A DNA stretch of 64,000 nt from Bradyrhizobium diazoefficiens (lineage in GTDB: Bacteria > Pseudomonadota > Alphaproteobacteria > Rhizobiales > Xanthobacteraceae): contig NZ_CP067100.1 in the NCBI RefSeq assembly GCF_016616235.1, forward strand, positions 6,011,001 through 6,075,000. Direction: 5' to 3'. The position numbers and the translations under genes are program-made. The notes beneath the pieces were generated by a model. It was not told the origin of the DNA and ran no database searches. It saw only the letters and a program-made list of their open reading frames with translations. Positions 29,354-37,745 of the stretch are shown here, in pieces (position 1 is the first letter of the stretch; each line of letters begins with the position of its first letter).

Positions 29354-29788
29354 ATGGCCAGCGCCATGCAGCCCACCCATCCCCAGATCGCGGTCAGTGC
29401 CGCGATTTTTCGCGACGGCAAGGTGCTGCTGACCCGCCGCGCCCGCTCGCCGGCCAAAGGCTTCTATTCGCTGCCGGGCGGCCGGGTCGAGTTCGGCGAA
29501 TCGCTGCACCAGGCGCTCAAGCGCGAGGTCGACGAGGAGACTGGGCTTCAGATCGAGATCGTCGGCCTCGCCGGCTGGCGCGAGGTCCTGCCGGCGGCGG
29601 CCGGCGCCGGCCATTATCTGATCATGTCCTTTGCCGCCCGCTGGCTGGCTAGGGAACCGACTCTCAACGACGAGCTCGACGATTACCGCTGGATCGCCCC
29701 GAACGCCCTGGCGAGCCTAGGCGATCTCAAGCTGACCGGGGGGTTGGAGGATGTCATCCAGTCGGCCGCGCGCCTGATCCGCGCCTGA
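29354..29788 (+). CDS. Nudix hydrolase (MutT-like)
   Basis: This 144-residue Nudix protein has the box GGRVEFGESLHQALKREVDE then ETGL at about residues 37-60. The start MASAMQPTHPQIAVSAAIFR is typical of short NUDIX enzymes annotated as ADP-ribose or NADH pyrophosphatase-like. The substrate is unknown. The family A repeat ends 10 nt before the start and carries the ribosome binding site region (GAAGAAG). Confidence 0.88.
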   Translation: MASAMQPTHPQIAVSAAIFRDGKVLLTRRARSPAKGFYSLPGGRVEFGESLHQALKREVDEETGLQIEIVGLAGWREVLPAAAGAGHYLIMSFAARWLAREPTLNDELDDYRWIAPNALASLGDLKLTGGLEDVIQSAARLIRA

Positions 29789-29834
29789 CCCTCCTGCCTT
29801 GCGTCAATCGCCCCGAGGAGGCATACACCCGCCG

Positions 29835-30212
29835 ATGTCCACGCGATTTCTGGCCATTCTTGCCCTGATTCTCGCCTGCGCCTCCGTGCCCGCGAGAGCC
29901 CAGGACGTGGCGGCGCCGTTTGACGGCGATTTGCAGCGGCTGGCCGAGATCCTGGGCGGCCTGCACTATCTGCGCGGCATCTGCGGGTCCAACGAGGGTA
30001 ACAAATGGCGCAGCGAGATGCAGGCGCTGATCGATGCCGAAACCCCCTCCGGCGAGCGCCGCACCCGCATGATCGCCGGCTTCAACCGCGGCTATAACGG
30101 CTTTCAGCAGACCTACCGGAGCTGCACGCCGGCTGCGACTGTGGCGATCCGCCGCTACATCGAGGAAGGCTCGAAGATCTCGCGCGATCTCACGGCGCGC
30201 TACGCCAATTAG
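29835..30212 (+). CDS. TIGR02301 family secreted protein
   Basis: The 125-residue product has a signal peptide (MSTRFLAILALILACASVPA, cleavage near RAQ-D). The mature part contains LQRLAEILGGLHYLRGICG and RSCTPAATVAIRRYIEEGSK with two conserved cysteines. It matches my memory of the alphaproteobacterial family TIGR02301, of unknown function. The start at 29835 is preferred to one 12 codons earlier because it begins the signal peptide and follows GAGGAGG. Confidence 0.82.
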   Translation: MSTRFLAILALILACASVPARAQDVAAPFDGDLQRLAEILGGLHYLRGICGSNEGNKWRSEMQALIDAETPSGERRTRMIAGFNRGYNGFQQTYRSCTPAATVAIRRYIEEGSKISRDLTARYAN

Positions 30213-30353
30213 AGCTTGCTGGAACCCTGTCATCGTCTTTGTTCACAGCTGTTAACCGTTCTTAAAGATGTGGCCTAGCGGACGTTAACGTGCGTGCTAC
30301 ACCTCTCGTGCAGCGCATCGCCGTGGATCGCGCCTTCAGCCCTGACGAGTTTC

Positions 30354-30620
30354 ATGAGCCATCCAGTATCCTACGCCCCCGCCCGCGCGCCGCTGCCCGA
30401 TCACGAGCAAAAACAGGCTGCGCTGAGCTATCTCAACGAGGCCTGGGCCGAGGCGCGCCATGACGGGATCGACGGCGACTGCCTGGCGCAGGCGAGCCTG
30501 TTCGCCGCGCTGGCCGAGCTCGTCGGCACCTATGGCGAGGATGCGGTGGCGAAGTTCGTCGAGGGTTTTCCGGCCCGCATCCGCAACGGCGAATTCTCGG
30601 TCGGCGTCTCCAGGCAGTAA
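30354..30620 (+). CDS. Small hypothetical protein (88 aa)
   Basis: The product starts MSHPVSYAPARAPLPDHEQK and is helical and soluble, with AALSYLNEAWAEARHDGIDG and AKFVEGFPARIRNGEFSV. A start 20 codons upstream is possible but has no ribosome binding site. I do not recognise the family, though the length and composition look like a real alphaproteobacterial small protein. It converges with the cupredoxin gene. Confidence 0.6.
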   Translation: MSHPVSYAPARAPLPDHEQKQAALSYLNEAWAEARHDGIDGDCLAQASLFAALAELVGTYGEDAVAKFVEGFPARIRNGEFSVGVSRQ

Positions 30621-30674
30621 GCGCTCTCCGAGAATGACCCGCCCCATGCCGGCGGGACCGATTGACGGACGTCA

Positions 30675-30995
30675 CTACGGCTCGATTTTGAGCGTCGCTT
30701 TCATGTTGGGATGATAGCGGCAGTAGTACTCGACCGTTCCCGCTTTCTTCAGAACTGAACTCGCCGACTTCTTCGGCGCCAGCGTCACGTCGAAATCGCC
30801 GTTCTTTGCCGTGGCGGTGTGGGCGAAGACGTCCTTGTTGATCCAGTTGATGGTGTCACCGACCTTCGCCGACACCTCGGCCGGTGCGATCACGAGATTC
30901 TCCATCGTGATCTCTATGGTCGCAGCATGTGCCGGGACGGCCATCGAGGCGAAGATGGCCGCAAGCGCGACCGATGCGAGGCGTCCCGGCTTCAT
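30675..30995 (-). CDS. Periplasmic cupredoxin (plastocyanin/azurin-like)
   Basis: This 106-residue protein has a signal peptide (MKPGRLASVALAAIFASMAV, cleavage near AHA-A) and a type 1 copper site: His59, Cys92, His95 and Met98 in EYYCRYHPNM. It should be a periplasmic electron carrier or copper chaperone. It follows the DUF4142 gene by 11 nt on the same strand, so it is under the ECF-type promoter at 31593-31622. Confidence 0.92.
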   Translation of the reverse strand: MKPGRLASVALAAIFASMAVPAHAATIEITMENLVIAPAEVSAKVGDTINWINKDVFAHTATAKNGDFDVTLAPKKSASSVLKKAGTVEYYCRYHPNMKATLKIEP

Positions 30996-31006
30996 CTCAC
31001 ACGCTC

Positions 31007-31540
31007 CTATTTCAGCTCGGCCGCGACGTGCTCAGCGTGCTGCTGATGGCCCTGAAAGATCTTCAGGCCGGTTTGCAACAGGCTTTTCAGCTCGGCATTG
31101 CTCGCGGACGGAATGAGCTGGGTCTCCAGCGCACCGTTGACCGTCTTGTGATAGGCGACCTCGTTGGCGACATAGGCTTTGTCGAAGGCCGCGCCGCTGA
31201 GCTTGTCCAGCTCGGCGAGCTTGTCGCTCGCCTGCTTCGACAGTGCCTTGCTGGTGTCGTTGTCCTCGGGCGTGACGTTCAGCTTCTTGACCAGCGCCAG
31301 CGCCTGCTTGTTGACCGCCTCATGGTCGCGCAGCATGTCGTCGGCAAATGCCTTGACGTCCTTGTTCTTGGCTTTCTTCTGCGCTTGCTTGGCCGCGTTG
31401 ATGTCGATGACGCCGGCGGTGTAGGCGATATGCGCGATCTGGGGATCGGTGAGCTTGTCGGCAGCACGTGCGCCTTGCAGCAGCACGGGGCTGGACAACA
31501 GAATTGCCGCGGCGACCGCCGCGCTCCAACGGATGAACAT
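31007..31540 (-). CDS. DUF4142 periplasmic protein
   Basis: The 177-residue product has a signal peptide (cleavage near ARA-AD) and a ferritin-like four-helix DUF4142 domain, with KNKDVKAFADDMLRDHEAVN and LDKLSGAAFDKAYVANEVAY. Function of the family is unknown; it is often linked to envelope stress. It heads a two-gene unit with the cupredoxin and carries the same promoter motif as the upstream sigma-factor gene. Confidence 0.9.
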   Translation of the reverse strand: MFIRWSAAVAAAILLSSPVLLQGARAADKLTDPQIAHIAYTAGVIDINAAKQAQKKAKNKDVKAFADDMLRDHEAVNKQALALVKKLNVTPEDNDTSKALSKQASDKLAELDKLSGAAFDKAYVANEVAYHKTVNGALETQLIPSASNAELKSLLQTGLKIFQGHQQHAEHVAAELK

Positions 31541-31592
31541 GGTTTGACACTCCTGTGCTGCCGGACGGCTTTGCCGGCGTTACTTCACAGGA

Positions 31593-31622
31593 ATTGGATG
31601 GACGTGTCGCGCAAAGGTTCCC
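31593..31622 (-). promoter_or_regulatory. Candidate ECF-sigma promoter of DUF4142-cupredoxin unit
   Basis: On the minus strand GGGAACC (31616-31622) is followed after exactly 15 nt by CATCCAAT (31593-31600). The same two blocks at the same spacing precede the sigma-factor gene. The downstream block lies 52 nt before the DUF4142 ATG. Confidence 0.75.
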
Positions 31623-31630
31623 GAAAAATT

Positions 31631-32320
31631 TCAGCCGCCAATTCCGAGCCGCTTCAGCACGGCAACTGTCAGCCGTTCGCATCGCCATCCAGCGAACGGG
31701 AATGCATCCATCATCACCGGACCGATCTCCTTCTCGACGTTCTCGCGCAACATGCCGCGGGCGCGATGCAGCCGGGTCTTTACCGTCTCGGGCTTGATGG
31801 TGAGTAGATCGGCAGTCTCCTCGACGCTCATGCCCTCCATGACCCGCGCGACGAAGACCATGCGGAAGACATCCGGCAACTCGTCGATGGCGCGTTCGAC
31901 GACGCGCTGGATTTCACGTTGGGCCATGGTCCTTTCCGGATCGCCTGCGGGAGAAACGGGGAATTTGATGATCTGCGCCTCGAGCGCCTCTTCCGGGACG
32001 GCACCGAGCTCAACATGCGGCTTTGCGCTTCGCACCCGGCCAAGCGCTTCGTTGATGGCGATGCGGGACAGCCAGGTCGACAGCCCGGACTCGCCGCGGA
32101 AGCCGTCGAGATGGGTGAAGGCACGGACATAGGTCTCCTGCACCACGTCCTCGGCTTCATTGTCGCTGCGCAGGATGCCGCGCGCGAGGCGGTAGAGCCT
32201 GCGGTTGTTGGCCTGCATGATCTCACGGAGCGCGGCCTCGTCCCGGCCTCGCGCCCGGTCGATCAGCTCGGCTTCAGACGTTCTTGGGCCGGTAGACAGG
32301 CCGGCTGCGGTCCGTTGCAT
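31631..32320 (-). CDS. ECF-family RNA polymerase sigma factor
   Basis: This 229-residue sigma factor has region 2 (LYRLARGILRSDNEAEDVVQ, TYVRAFTHLDGFRGES, LSTWLSRIAINEALGRVR) and region 4 (ELPDVFRMVFVARVMEGMSV, EETADLLTIKPETVKTRLHR). No anti-sigma gene is adjacent. A promoter-like motif identical in layout to that of the following unit lies 34 nt upstream, so autoregulation and control of DUF4142-cupredoxin are likely. The region 4 C-terminal tail (PFAGWRCERLTVAVLKRL) is longer than minimal ECFs. Confidence 0.93.
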   Translation of the reverse strand: MQRTAAGLSTGPRTSEAELIDRARGRDEAALREIMQANNRRLYRLARGILRSDNEAEDVVQETYVRAFTHLDGFRGESGLSTWLSRIAINEALGRVRSAKPHVELGAVPEEALEAQIIKFPVSPAGDPERTMAQREIQRVVERAIDELPDVFRMVFVARVMEGMSVEETADLLTIKPETVKTRLHRARGMLRENVEKEIGPVMMDAFPFAGWRCERLTVAVLKRLGIGG

Positions 32321-32353
32321 GGCGTTACCTGCTTGTGATCGTTGGTTTCAAAC

Positions 32354-32383
32354 ATTGGATGCAAGCTGGCACAAAAGGTTCCC
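32354..32383 (-). promoter_or_regulatory. Candidate ECF-sigma autoregulatory promoter
   Basis: GGGAACC (32377-32383) and CATCCAAT (32354-32361) on the minus strand are separated by exactly 15 nt, as at 31593-31622. The motif lies 34 nt before the sigma-factor ATG. Confidence 0.75.
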
Positions 32384-32432
32384 AGATTTCTTGTCCTGCC
32401 CTGTAGGGCTGGCGAGGGTATGAGACGTGCCC

Positions 32433-33302
32433 CTAGTCCGTCTCGATCGGCAGTGCCGGGTCCCTCGCCCACTCGCCCATCGAGGCATCGTACAGCGTCA
32501 GCTTGTCGTAGCCGAGTTGCGTCAGCATCAGCAGGTCGATCGTCGCCGAGATGCCGCCGCCGCAATACAGGATCACATTCTTGTTCCGCGTGACGCCCGC
32601 CGCGGCGAACCTGGCTTCGGCATCGGCAAGCGTCGTCAACGTCTTGTCGGCGGTCACGAGCGTTGCGGCCGGAAGATTGACGCTGCCGGGAACGCGACCG
32701 GGCCGGCCGTAGCGGCTGGGCTCGAGGCCTTGGTGAAACTGCGGCCCAAGCGCATTCACGATCACCGTCGAGGGATCGCCGATCCGCGCTCTGACGGTGT
32801 TCTTGTCGATGAACAAGCCCGCACGCGGTGTGGCCTGGAAGGTCGTTGCCGGATAGCCTTTCGGCGCACCGGTCTCAATTGGCCGTCCCTCATCCTTCCA
32901 TTTGTCGAAGCCGCCGTCGAGCACCTGCGCATCGACGCCGAGCGAGCGCAGCATCCACCAGAACCGCGTCGACCACATCATGGTGCCGATGCTGTAGAGC
33001 ACGATGGTTTTGGACGCATCGAGGCCATGGCGGCCGAACGCGGCTTCCAGCTGGGCGACATTAGGCATCATGAAGAACTGCTGTGCGGAAGCGTCGGAGA
33101 ACTGGCCTTGCAGATCGAGAAAATCGGCGCCCGGGATGTGGCCGGCGGCAAACGTCTTGTCACCGGGGACGGTACGATAAGGCACGTCGCTGCCCGGCGG
33201 GACCGGCTCGTTGTAGGTCGTGCAGTCGTAGAGGCGCAAGTCGGGATCGCCGAGAATGGCGGCGAGTTGCTCGGTGGTGATGAGGGGTGCCGGTTGGGAC
33301 AT
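32433..33302 (-). CDS. sseA: Thiosulfate/3-mercaptopyruvate sulfurtransferase (tandem rhodanese)
   Basis: This 289-residue protein has an inactive N-terminal rhodanese domain (HIPGADFLDLQGQFSD, LGVDAQVLDGGFDKWK) and an active C-terminal one with Cys247 in LYCGGGISA. The loop CGGGISA differs from the classical CRKGVT of thiosulfate sulfurtransferase and is nearer to the mercaptopyruvate type. The start at 33302 (MSQPAP) follows GGGAGAG; longer upstream reading runs into a repeat. Confidence 0.87.
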   Translation of the reverse strand: MSQPAPLITTEQLAAILGDPDLRLYDCTTYNEPVPPGSDVPYRTVPGDKTFAAGHIPGADFLDLQGQFSDASAQQFFMMPNVAQLEAAFGRHGLDASKTIVLYSIGTMMWSTRFWWMLRSLGVDAQVLDGGFDKWKDEGRPIETGAPKGYPATTFQATPRAGLFIDKNTVRARIGDPSTVIVNALGPQFHQGLEPSRYGRPGRVPGSVNLPAATLVTADKTLTTLADAEARFAAAGVTRNKNVILYCGGGISATIDLLMLTQLGYDKLTLYDASMGEWARDPALPIETD

Positions 33303-33339
33303 TGCTCTCTCCCAATTTGAGCTTGCGCCGCCAGGCACT

Positions 33340-33512
33340 CTGTCATTGCCCGCGAAGGCGGGCAATCCAGTATTCCAGAGGCAGAAAATTTGAATCGAGG
33401 GGCCGCGCCGTACTGGATGCCCCGGTCCCGGCTCCGCCAAGGCTACGCCGAGGCCCGCGGGGTTCTCGGCTCGCCGAAGCTTCAGCGAAGGCGGCAAGCC
33501 GGGGCATGACGG
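33340..33512. repeat. Dispersed intergenic palindromic repeat, family B
   Basis: TGTCATTGCCCGCGAAGGCG opens the copy and AAGCCGGGGCATGACGGC closes it, with ATCCAGTATTCC and TACTGGATGCCCCGG as inner arms. It fills the gap between the convergently spaced sulfurtransferase start and dihydroorotase end. Confidence 0.8.
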
Positions 33513-33537
33513 CGGAGGGAGAGGCTCGCTCCTGCCC

Positions 33538-34872
33538 CTATTGCTTCAGCGTCTCCAGAAACCGCACCGGCTCGCCTTGCGAGGCCGTCACCAGCTCGCC
33601 CTGCCACATCACGCGGCGGCCGCGGATGACGGTGCCGACGGGCCAGCCCGTCACGCGGACGCCGTCATACGGCGTCCAGCCGGCCTTCGACGCCACCCAT
33701 TTGTTGGTGATGGTCTCGCTGCGCTTCAAGTCAACCACCGTGAAGTCGGCGTCGTAGCCGGCGGCGATGCGGCCCTTGCAGGCCATGTTGTAGAGACGCG
33801 CAGGGCCGGCGCTGGTGAGATCGACGAACCTCGCCAGCGACAGGCGGCCAGCGTTGACGTGATCGAGCATCAGCGGCACCAGCGTCTGCACACCGGTCAT
33901 GCCGGAGGGCGAGGCGGGATAGGCCTTCTGCTTCTCTTCCAGGGTATGCGGAGCGTGGTCGGAGCCGAGCACGTCGATGACGCCCTGCTCGATGCCGCGC
34001 CAGATGCCGGCGCGGTGATCGGCGCCGCGCACCGGCGGGTTCATCTGCGCCAGCGTGCCGAGCCGCTCGTAGCATTCGGGCGCGACCAGCGTCAGATGAT
34101 GCGGCGTCGCCTCGCAGGAGGCGACGTCCTTGTGGTCGCGCAAGAACTCGATCTCTTCCTTGGTCGAGATGTGCAGCACGTGGATGCGCTTGCCCGTCTC
34201 GTGTGCGAGCTTGACCAAGCGCTGCGTCGCGATCAGCGCCGCAGTCTCGTCGCGCCAGGCCGGATGCGAGCGCGTATCGCCCTCGATGCGCAGCGATTTA
34301 CGATCATTGAGGCGGTATTCGTCCTCGGCGTGGAAGGCGGCGCGGCGGCGGATCACCTGGAAGATCCGGCGCAGGCTCTCGTCGTCCTCGACCAGCAGCG
34401 CGCCGGTGGACGAGCCTATGAACACTTTGACGCCCGCGCAGCCCGGCGCGCGCTCCAGCACCGGCAGGTCCTGCACGTTCTCGCGGGTGCCGCCGATGAA
34501 GAAGGCGAAATCGCAATGCATGCGGTGGTGGGCGCGCTTAACCTTGTCGGTGAAGGTCGCCTCGGTCACGGTGAGCGGCGACGTATTCGGCATCTCGAAC
34601 ACGGCGGTGACGCCGCCCATCACCGCGCTGCGCGAGCCGGTCTCGAGGTCTTCCTTGTGCTCCAGCCCGGGCTCGCGGAAATGCACCTGCGTATCCATCA
34701 CGCCGGGCAGGATGTGCAGGCCCTTGCAGTCGATCACCTCGGCCGCGGAGCCTTGCGACAGCGCCCCCAGCTCGGCGATGCGACCGCCCGTGATGCCGAT
34801 ATCGCGAACGCCCTCGCCATCCTGGTTGACGACGGTGCCGCCCTTCAAGATCACATCGAAACGCTGGGTCAT
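33538..34872 (-). CDS. pyrC: Dihydroorotase (type I amidohydrolase)
   Basis: This 444-residue protein closes carbamoyl aspartate to dihydroorotate in pyrimidine synthesis. It has the carbamylated-lysine region AGVKVFIGSSTGALL, HVLHIS, CEATPHHLTL and LGSDHAPHT (catalytic Asp). The usual D-x-H-x-H-x-R metal motif reads D60-T-Q62-V-H-F-R, so the first histidine is replaced by Gln. This variant is familiar to me from other Rhizobiales. The start at 34872 follows GAGAGG; an upstream ATG is in the promoter region. Confidence 0.88.
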   Translation of the reverse strand: MTQRFDVILKGGTVVNQDGEGVRDIGITGGRIAELGALSQGSAAEVIDCKGLHILPGVMDTQVHFREPGLEHKEDLETGSRSAVMGGVTAVFEMPNTSPLTVTEATFTDKVKRAHHRMHCDFAFFIGGTRENVQDLPVLERAPGCAGVKVFIGSSTGALLVEDDESLRRIFQVIRRRAAFHAEDEYRLNDRKSLRIEGDTRSHPAWRDETAALIATQRLVKLAHETGKRIHVLHISTKEEIEFLRDHKDVASCEATPHHLTLVAPECYERLGTLAQMNPPVRGADHRAGIWRGIEQGVIDVLGSDHAPHTLEEKQKAYPASPSGMTGVQTLVPLMLDHVNAGRLSLARFVDLTSAGPARLYNMACKGRIAAGYDADFTVVDLKRSETITNKWVASKAGWTPYDGVRVTGWPVGTVIRGRRVMWQGELVTASQGEPVRFLETLKQ

Positions 34873-34968
34873 GGGGCCTCTCTCATCCCCAAGCGCAGGG
34901 CTCGAGGTCTTGTCGTTTATGCCTTGCGGGCTTACGTTCCGGAGCACCATGTCGCAAGAGATTTTCAC

Positions 34969-35844
34969 ATGAAATCAGCGTTTCTTCCCGACCGGGGCGT
35001 GATCAAGGTCGCGGGCGAGGACGCGCGCAACTTCCTCAACGGCCTCATCACCACCGATGTCGACAAGCTCAAGCCGGGCCTTGGGCGATTCGGCGCGCTG
35101 CTGACGCCGCAGGGCAAGATCATCGTCGACTTCCTGATCACGGAGGCGCCCGCGGGCCACGGCGGCGGGTTCCTGATCGACTGCCCCAAGGCGCTGGCAG
35201 ATAGCCTTGCCACCAAGCTGAAATTCTACAAGCTGCGCGCCAAGGTCACGGTGGAAAACCTCGATCTCGGTGTGCTCGCGGCCTGGGACGGCCAGCCTGC
35301 CGCGCAGCCGGACCTCGCCTTCGCCGATCCGCGCAATGAAGCGCTCGGCACTCGCATCCTGATCCCCGAGGATCTCAAGCAAAAACTGTCCGACCTGATC
35401 GGCGCGGAGCTGGTCGATGCCGCCGAGTACGAGGCGCACCGGATCGCGCTCGGTGTGCCGCGCGGCGGGCTTGACTTCATGTACAGCGATGCGTTCCCGC
35501 ACGAGACCAACATGGACCGCCTCGCCGGCGTCGATTTCGACAAGGGCTGCTATGTCGGCCAGGAGGTCGTCTCGCGCATGCAGCATCGCGGCACCGCGCG
35601 CACCCGCAGCGTGAAGGTGCTGCTCGACGATCTCTCGCCGGAGGTCGGCGTCAGCGTCATGGCCGGGGACAAGCAAGTCGGCACCATGGGCTCGTCGGCG
35701 CAAGGAAAGGGCATCGCGCTGGTGCGCATCGACCGCGTCGCCGACGCGCTCGACGCCGGCCAGCCGCTCACCGCCGGCGGCCTCGCCGTGAGGCTCGCCG
35801 AACCCGATGTCGTTCGTATTCCAACCAAGCAGCCCACCGCATGA
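34969..35844 (+). CDS. ygfZ: Folate-binding Fe-S cluster repair protein YgfZ
   Basis: This 291-residue GcvT-fold protein has the family motif KGCYVGQEVVSRMQHRGT near residue 180. YgfZ-type proteins assist synthesis or repair of Fe-S enzymes with tetrahydrofolate. It is divergent from pyrC over 96 bp. Its stop overlaps the ATG of tag (ATGA). The frame is open far upstream antisense to pyrC; only the part from MKSAFLPDRG is real. Confidence 0.92.
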   Translation: MKSAFLPDRGVIKVAGEDARNFLNGLITTDVDKLKPGLGRFGALLTPQGKIIVDFLITEAPAGHGGGFLIDCPKALADSLATKLKFYKLRAKVTVENLDLGVLAAWDGQPAAQPDLAFADPRNEALGTRILIPEDLKQKLSDLIGAELVDAAEYEAHRIALGVPRGGLDFMYSDAFPHETNMDRLAGVDFDKGCYVGQEVVSRMQHRGTARTRSVKVLLDDLSPEVGVSVMAGDKQVGTMGSSAQGKGIALVRIDRVADALDAGQPLTAGGLAVRLAEPDVVRIPTKQPTA

Positions 35845-36467
35845 GCCGTGCTCCCCGCCTGCATCCCGACGGAAAGACCCGCTGCCCCTGGCCGGGCGAA
35901 GATCCGCTCTATGTCGCCTATCACGACACCGAATGGGGCGTGCCGGAGTATGACGACCGCGCGCTGTTTGAAAAGCTGATCCTCGACGGTTTCCAGGCCG
36001 GCCTGTCCTGGATCACCATCCTGCGCAAGCGCGACAATTTCCGCAAAGCCTTCGACGATTTCCAGCCGGAGAAGATCGCGCGCTACGGCGAGAAGAAAGT
36101 TCACGCGCTGATGAACGATGTCGGGATCGTGCGCAATCGCGCCAAGATCGACGGCACGATCCTGAGCGCGAAATCCTATCTCGATATCATGGAGAAAGGA
36201 CCGGGCTTCTCGAAGCTGCTGTGGGACTTCATGGACGGACAGCCCAAGGTCAACAATTTCAAGACCACGGCGAGCGTGCCGGCTTCGACGCCGCTGTCGG
36301 TGCAAATTTCCAAGGAGCTGTCCTCGCGCGGCTTCAAATTCGTCGGCCCGACCATCGTCTATGCCTTCATGGAGGCGACCGGCATGGTCAACGACCATCT
36401 GGTCGAGTGCCATTGCCACGCGACTTGCGGCAAGACGCAGCGCAAGCCGCGCCTCAAGGTCAAATGA
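35841..36467 (+). CDS. tag: DNA-3-methyladenine glycosylase I
   Basis: The 208-residue enzyme removes 3-methyladenine from DNA in base excision repair. Signatures include RCPWPGEDPLYVAYHDTEWG with the zinc-binding Cys and His, FEKLILDGFQAGLSW, and the C-terminal LVECHCHATC completing the zinc site. It is coupled to ygfZ (4-bp overlap) and to the next gene (ATGA). Confidence 0.94.
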   Translation: MSRAPRLHPDGKTRCPWPGEDPLYVAYHDTEWGVPEYDDRALFEKLILDGFQAGLSWITILRKRDNFRKAFDDFQPEKIARYGEKKVHALMNDVGIVRNRAKIDGTILSAKSYLDIMEKGPGFSKLLWDFMDGQPKVNNFKTTASVPASTPLSVQISKELSSRGFKFVGPTIVYAFMEATGMVNDHLVECHCHATCGKTQRKPRLKVK

Positions 36468-37078
36468 CCGCGAAGAAGACGGCGCGCGATGCGCAATCCC
36501 GCGCCTGGCAGCGCATGCTGTCGGGCCGGCGGCTCGACCTGCTCGATCCCTCTCCGCTCGATGTCGAGATCGCCGACATTGCGCACGGACTGGCGCGTGT
36601 TGCGCGCTGGAACGGGCAGACCACAGGCGCGCACATCTTCTCGGTCGCGCAGCACACGCTGCTGGTGGAGACCGTGCTGCGGCACGAGATTCCGCGTGTC
36701 GACCAGCGCACGCGACTCGCAGCCCTGCTGCACGATGCGCCCGAATATGTCATCGGCGACATGATCTCGCCGTTCAAGGCCGTGCTCGACGGCCATTACA
36801 AGGCGGTGGAGAAGCGCCTGCTCGGCGCCATTCACATCCGCTTCGGCCTGCCGCCGGAGCTGCCTGAGGAGATCGCGCAAGCCATCAAGGCCGCCGATCG
36901 CGGCGCGGCTTACCTCGAGGCGACCGAGCTTGCCGGCTTCAGCGAAAGCGAGGCGAAGCGCCTGTTCGGCAAGGATCCCGGCCTTTCCGACAGCGTCCGG
37001 CGCGACTATCTCACGCCTTGGACCGCGGCACGGGCCGAGAAGCAGTTTCTGGAGCGGTTTGGCGCGGTGTTTGCGTGA
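36464..37078 (+). CDS. HD-domain phosphohydrolase (YfbR-like)
   Basis: This 204-residue HD-family hydrolase has the conserved histidines and HD pair in GAHIFSVAQHTLLVE and LAALLHDAPEYVIGDMISPF, and a distal Asp in IKAADRGAAYLEA. It resembles YfbR-like 5'-nucleotidases acting on deoxynucleoside monophosphates, but the substrate cannot be read. Its ATG overlaps the tag stop, so the three genes ygfZ-tag-HD form an operon. Confidence 0.85.
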   Translation: MTAKKTARDAQSRAWQRMLSGRRLDLLDPSPLDVEIADIAHGLARVARWNGQTTGAHIFSVAQHTLLVETVLRHEIPRVDQRTRLAALLHDAPEYVIGDMISPFKAVLDGHYKAVEKRLLGAIHIRFGLPPELPEEIAQAIKAADRGAAYLEATELAGFSESEAKRLFGKDPGLSDSVRRDYLTPWTAARAEKQFLERFGAVFA

Positions 37079-37087
37079 GCCCTGTGG

Positions 37088-37170
37088 AGTGGGCAAAGGC
37101 GCACTTGCGCCATGCCTACCACCTTCGCGTTTGCGACGAAGATGGTGGCACGCTTCGCTTTGCCCACCCT
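37088..37170. repeat. Dispersed intergenic repeat, family C
   Basis: GAGTGGGCAAAGGCGC and GCTTTGCCCACCC are outer arms, and CCTACCACC and GATGGTGGCA are inner arms with TTCGCGTTTGCGACGAA at the centre. A single copy of this type is seen in the window. From memory it recurs in Bradyrhizobium. Confidence 0.6.
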
Positions 37171-37204
37171 ACGGCTGCGGCTATAATCAACAAAAAGGTC
37201 CGCT

Positions 37205-37711
37205 ATGATCCACGTCTGTTCCCTCGCCGCGCTTCCCGAAACGGTCCGTCTCACCAAGGCAAGCCACGTGCTGACCGTGATGGCCAATGTCGAGCAGGTG
37301 GCACGTCCGGTGTCGGTGCTGCCGGCCAACCATCTCAAGGTGTCGATGGACGACATCACCGAGGAGATGGACGGTTTCGTCGCGCCCTCCGAAGCGCATA
37401 TCGACCAGGTGCTGAACTTCGTGCGCGGCTGGGACCGGAGCGCACCGCTGGTGGTGCATTGCTATGCCGGCATCAGCCGCTCCACCGCGAGCGCGTTCGC
37501 GGCCGTGTGCGCGCTCAATCCGGCGCGCGACGAGATCGAGATCGCCAGGAAGATCCGCGCGGCCTCGCCAATCGCCTCGCCGAACCGGCGCATCGTCAGC
37601 CTCGCCGACCGCGCGCTCGGGCGCAACGGCCGCATGCTGCGCGCGCTCGACGAGATGGGCCCGGGCGCGATGATGGTTGAAGGCCGCCCCTTCGTGATCG
37701 AGCTCGAATGA
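37205..37711 (+). CDS. Dual-specificity/tyrosine protein phosphatase
   Basis: The 168-residue protein has the phosphatase signature C-x5-R in VVHCYAGISRSTAS (Cys86, Arg92) and an upstream acidic loop (MDDITEEMDGFV) that can supply the general acid. Such short enzymes in Rhizobiales are annotated as tyrosine phosphatases; the target is unknown. The start follows an AAAAGG site. It lies between a family C and a family A repeat. Confidence 0.87.
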   Translation: MIHVCSLAALPETVRLTKASHVLTVMANVEQVARPVSVLPANHLKVSMDDITEEMDGFVAPSEAHIDQVLNFVRGWDRSAPLVVHCYAGISRSTASAFAAVCALNPARDEIEIARKIRAASPIASPNRRIVSLADRALGRNGRMLRALDEMGPGAMMVEGRPFVIELE

Positions 37712-37745
37712 GGCGAGCGCCGAGTAGCAGCCGCGCGGGGCCTGC

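Noticed and set aside
33541..34968. Long upstream part of the plus-strand frame that ends in ygfZ
   Set aside because: It is antisense to the dihydroorotase gene; only the portion from 34969 matches YgfZ.
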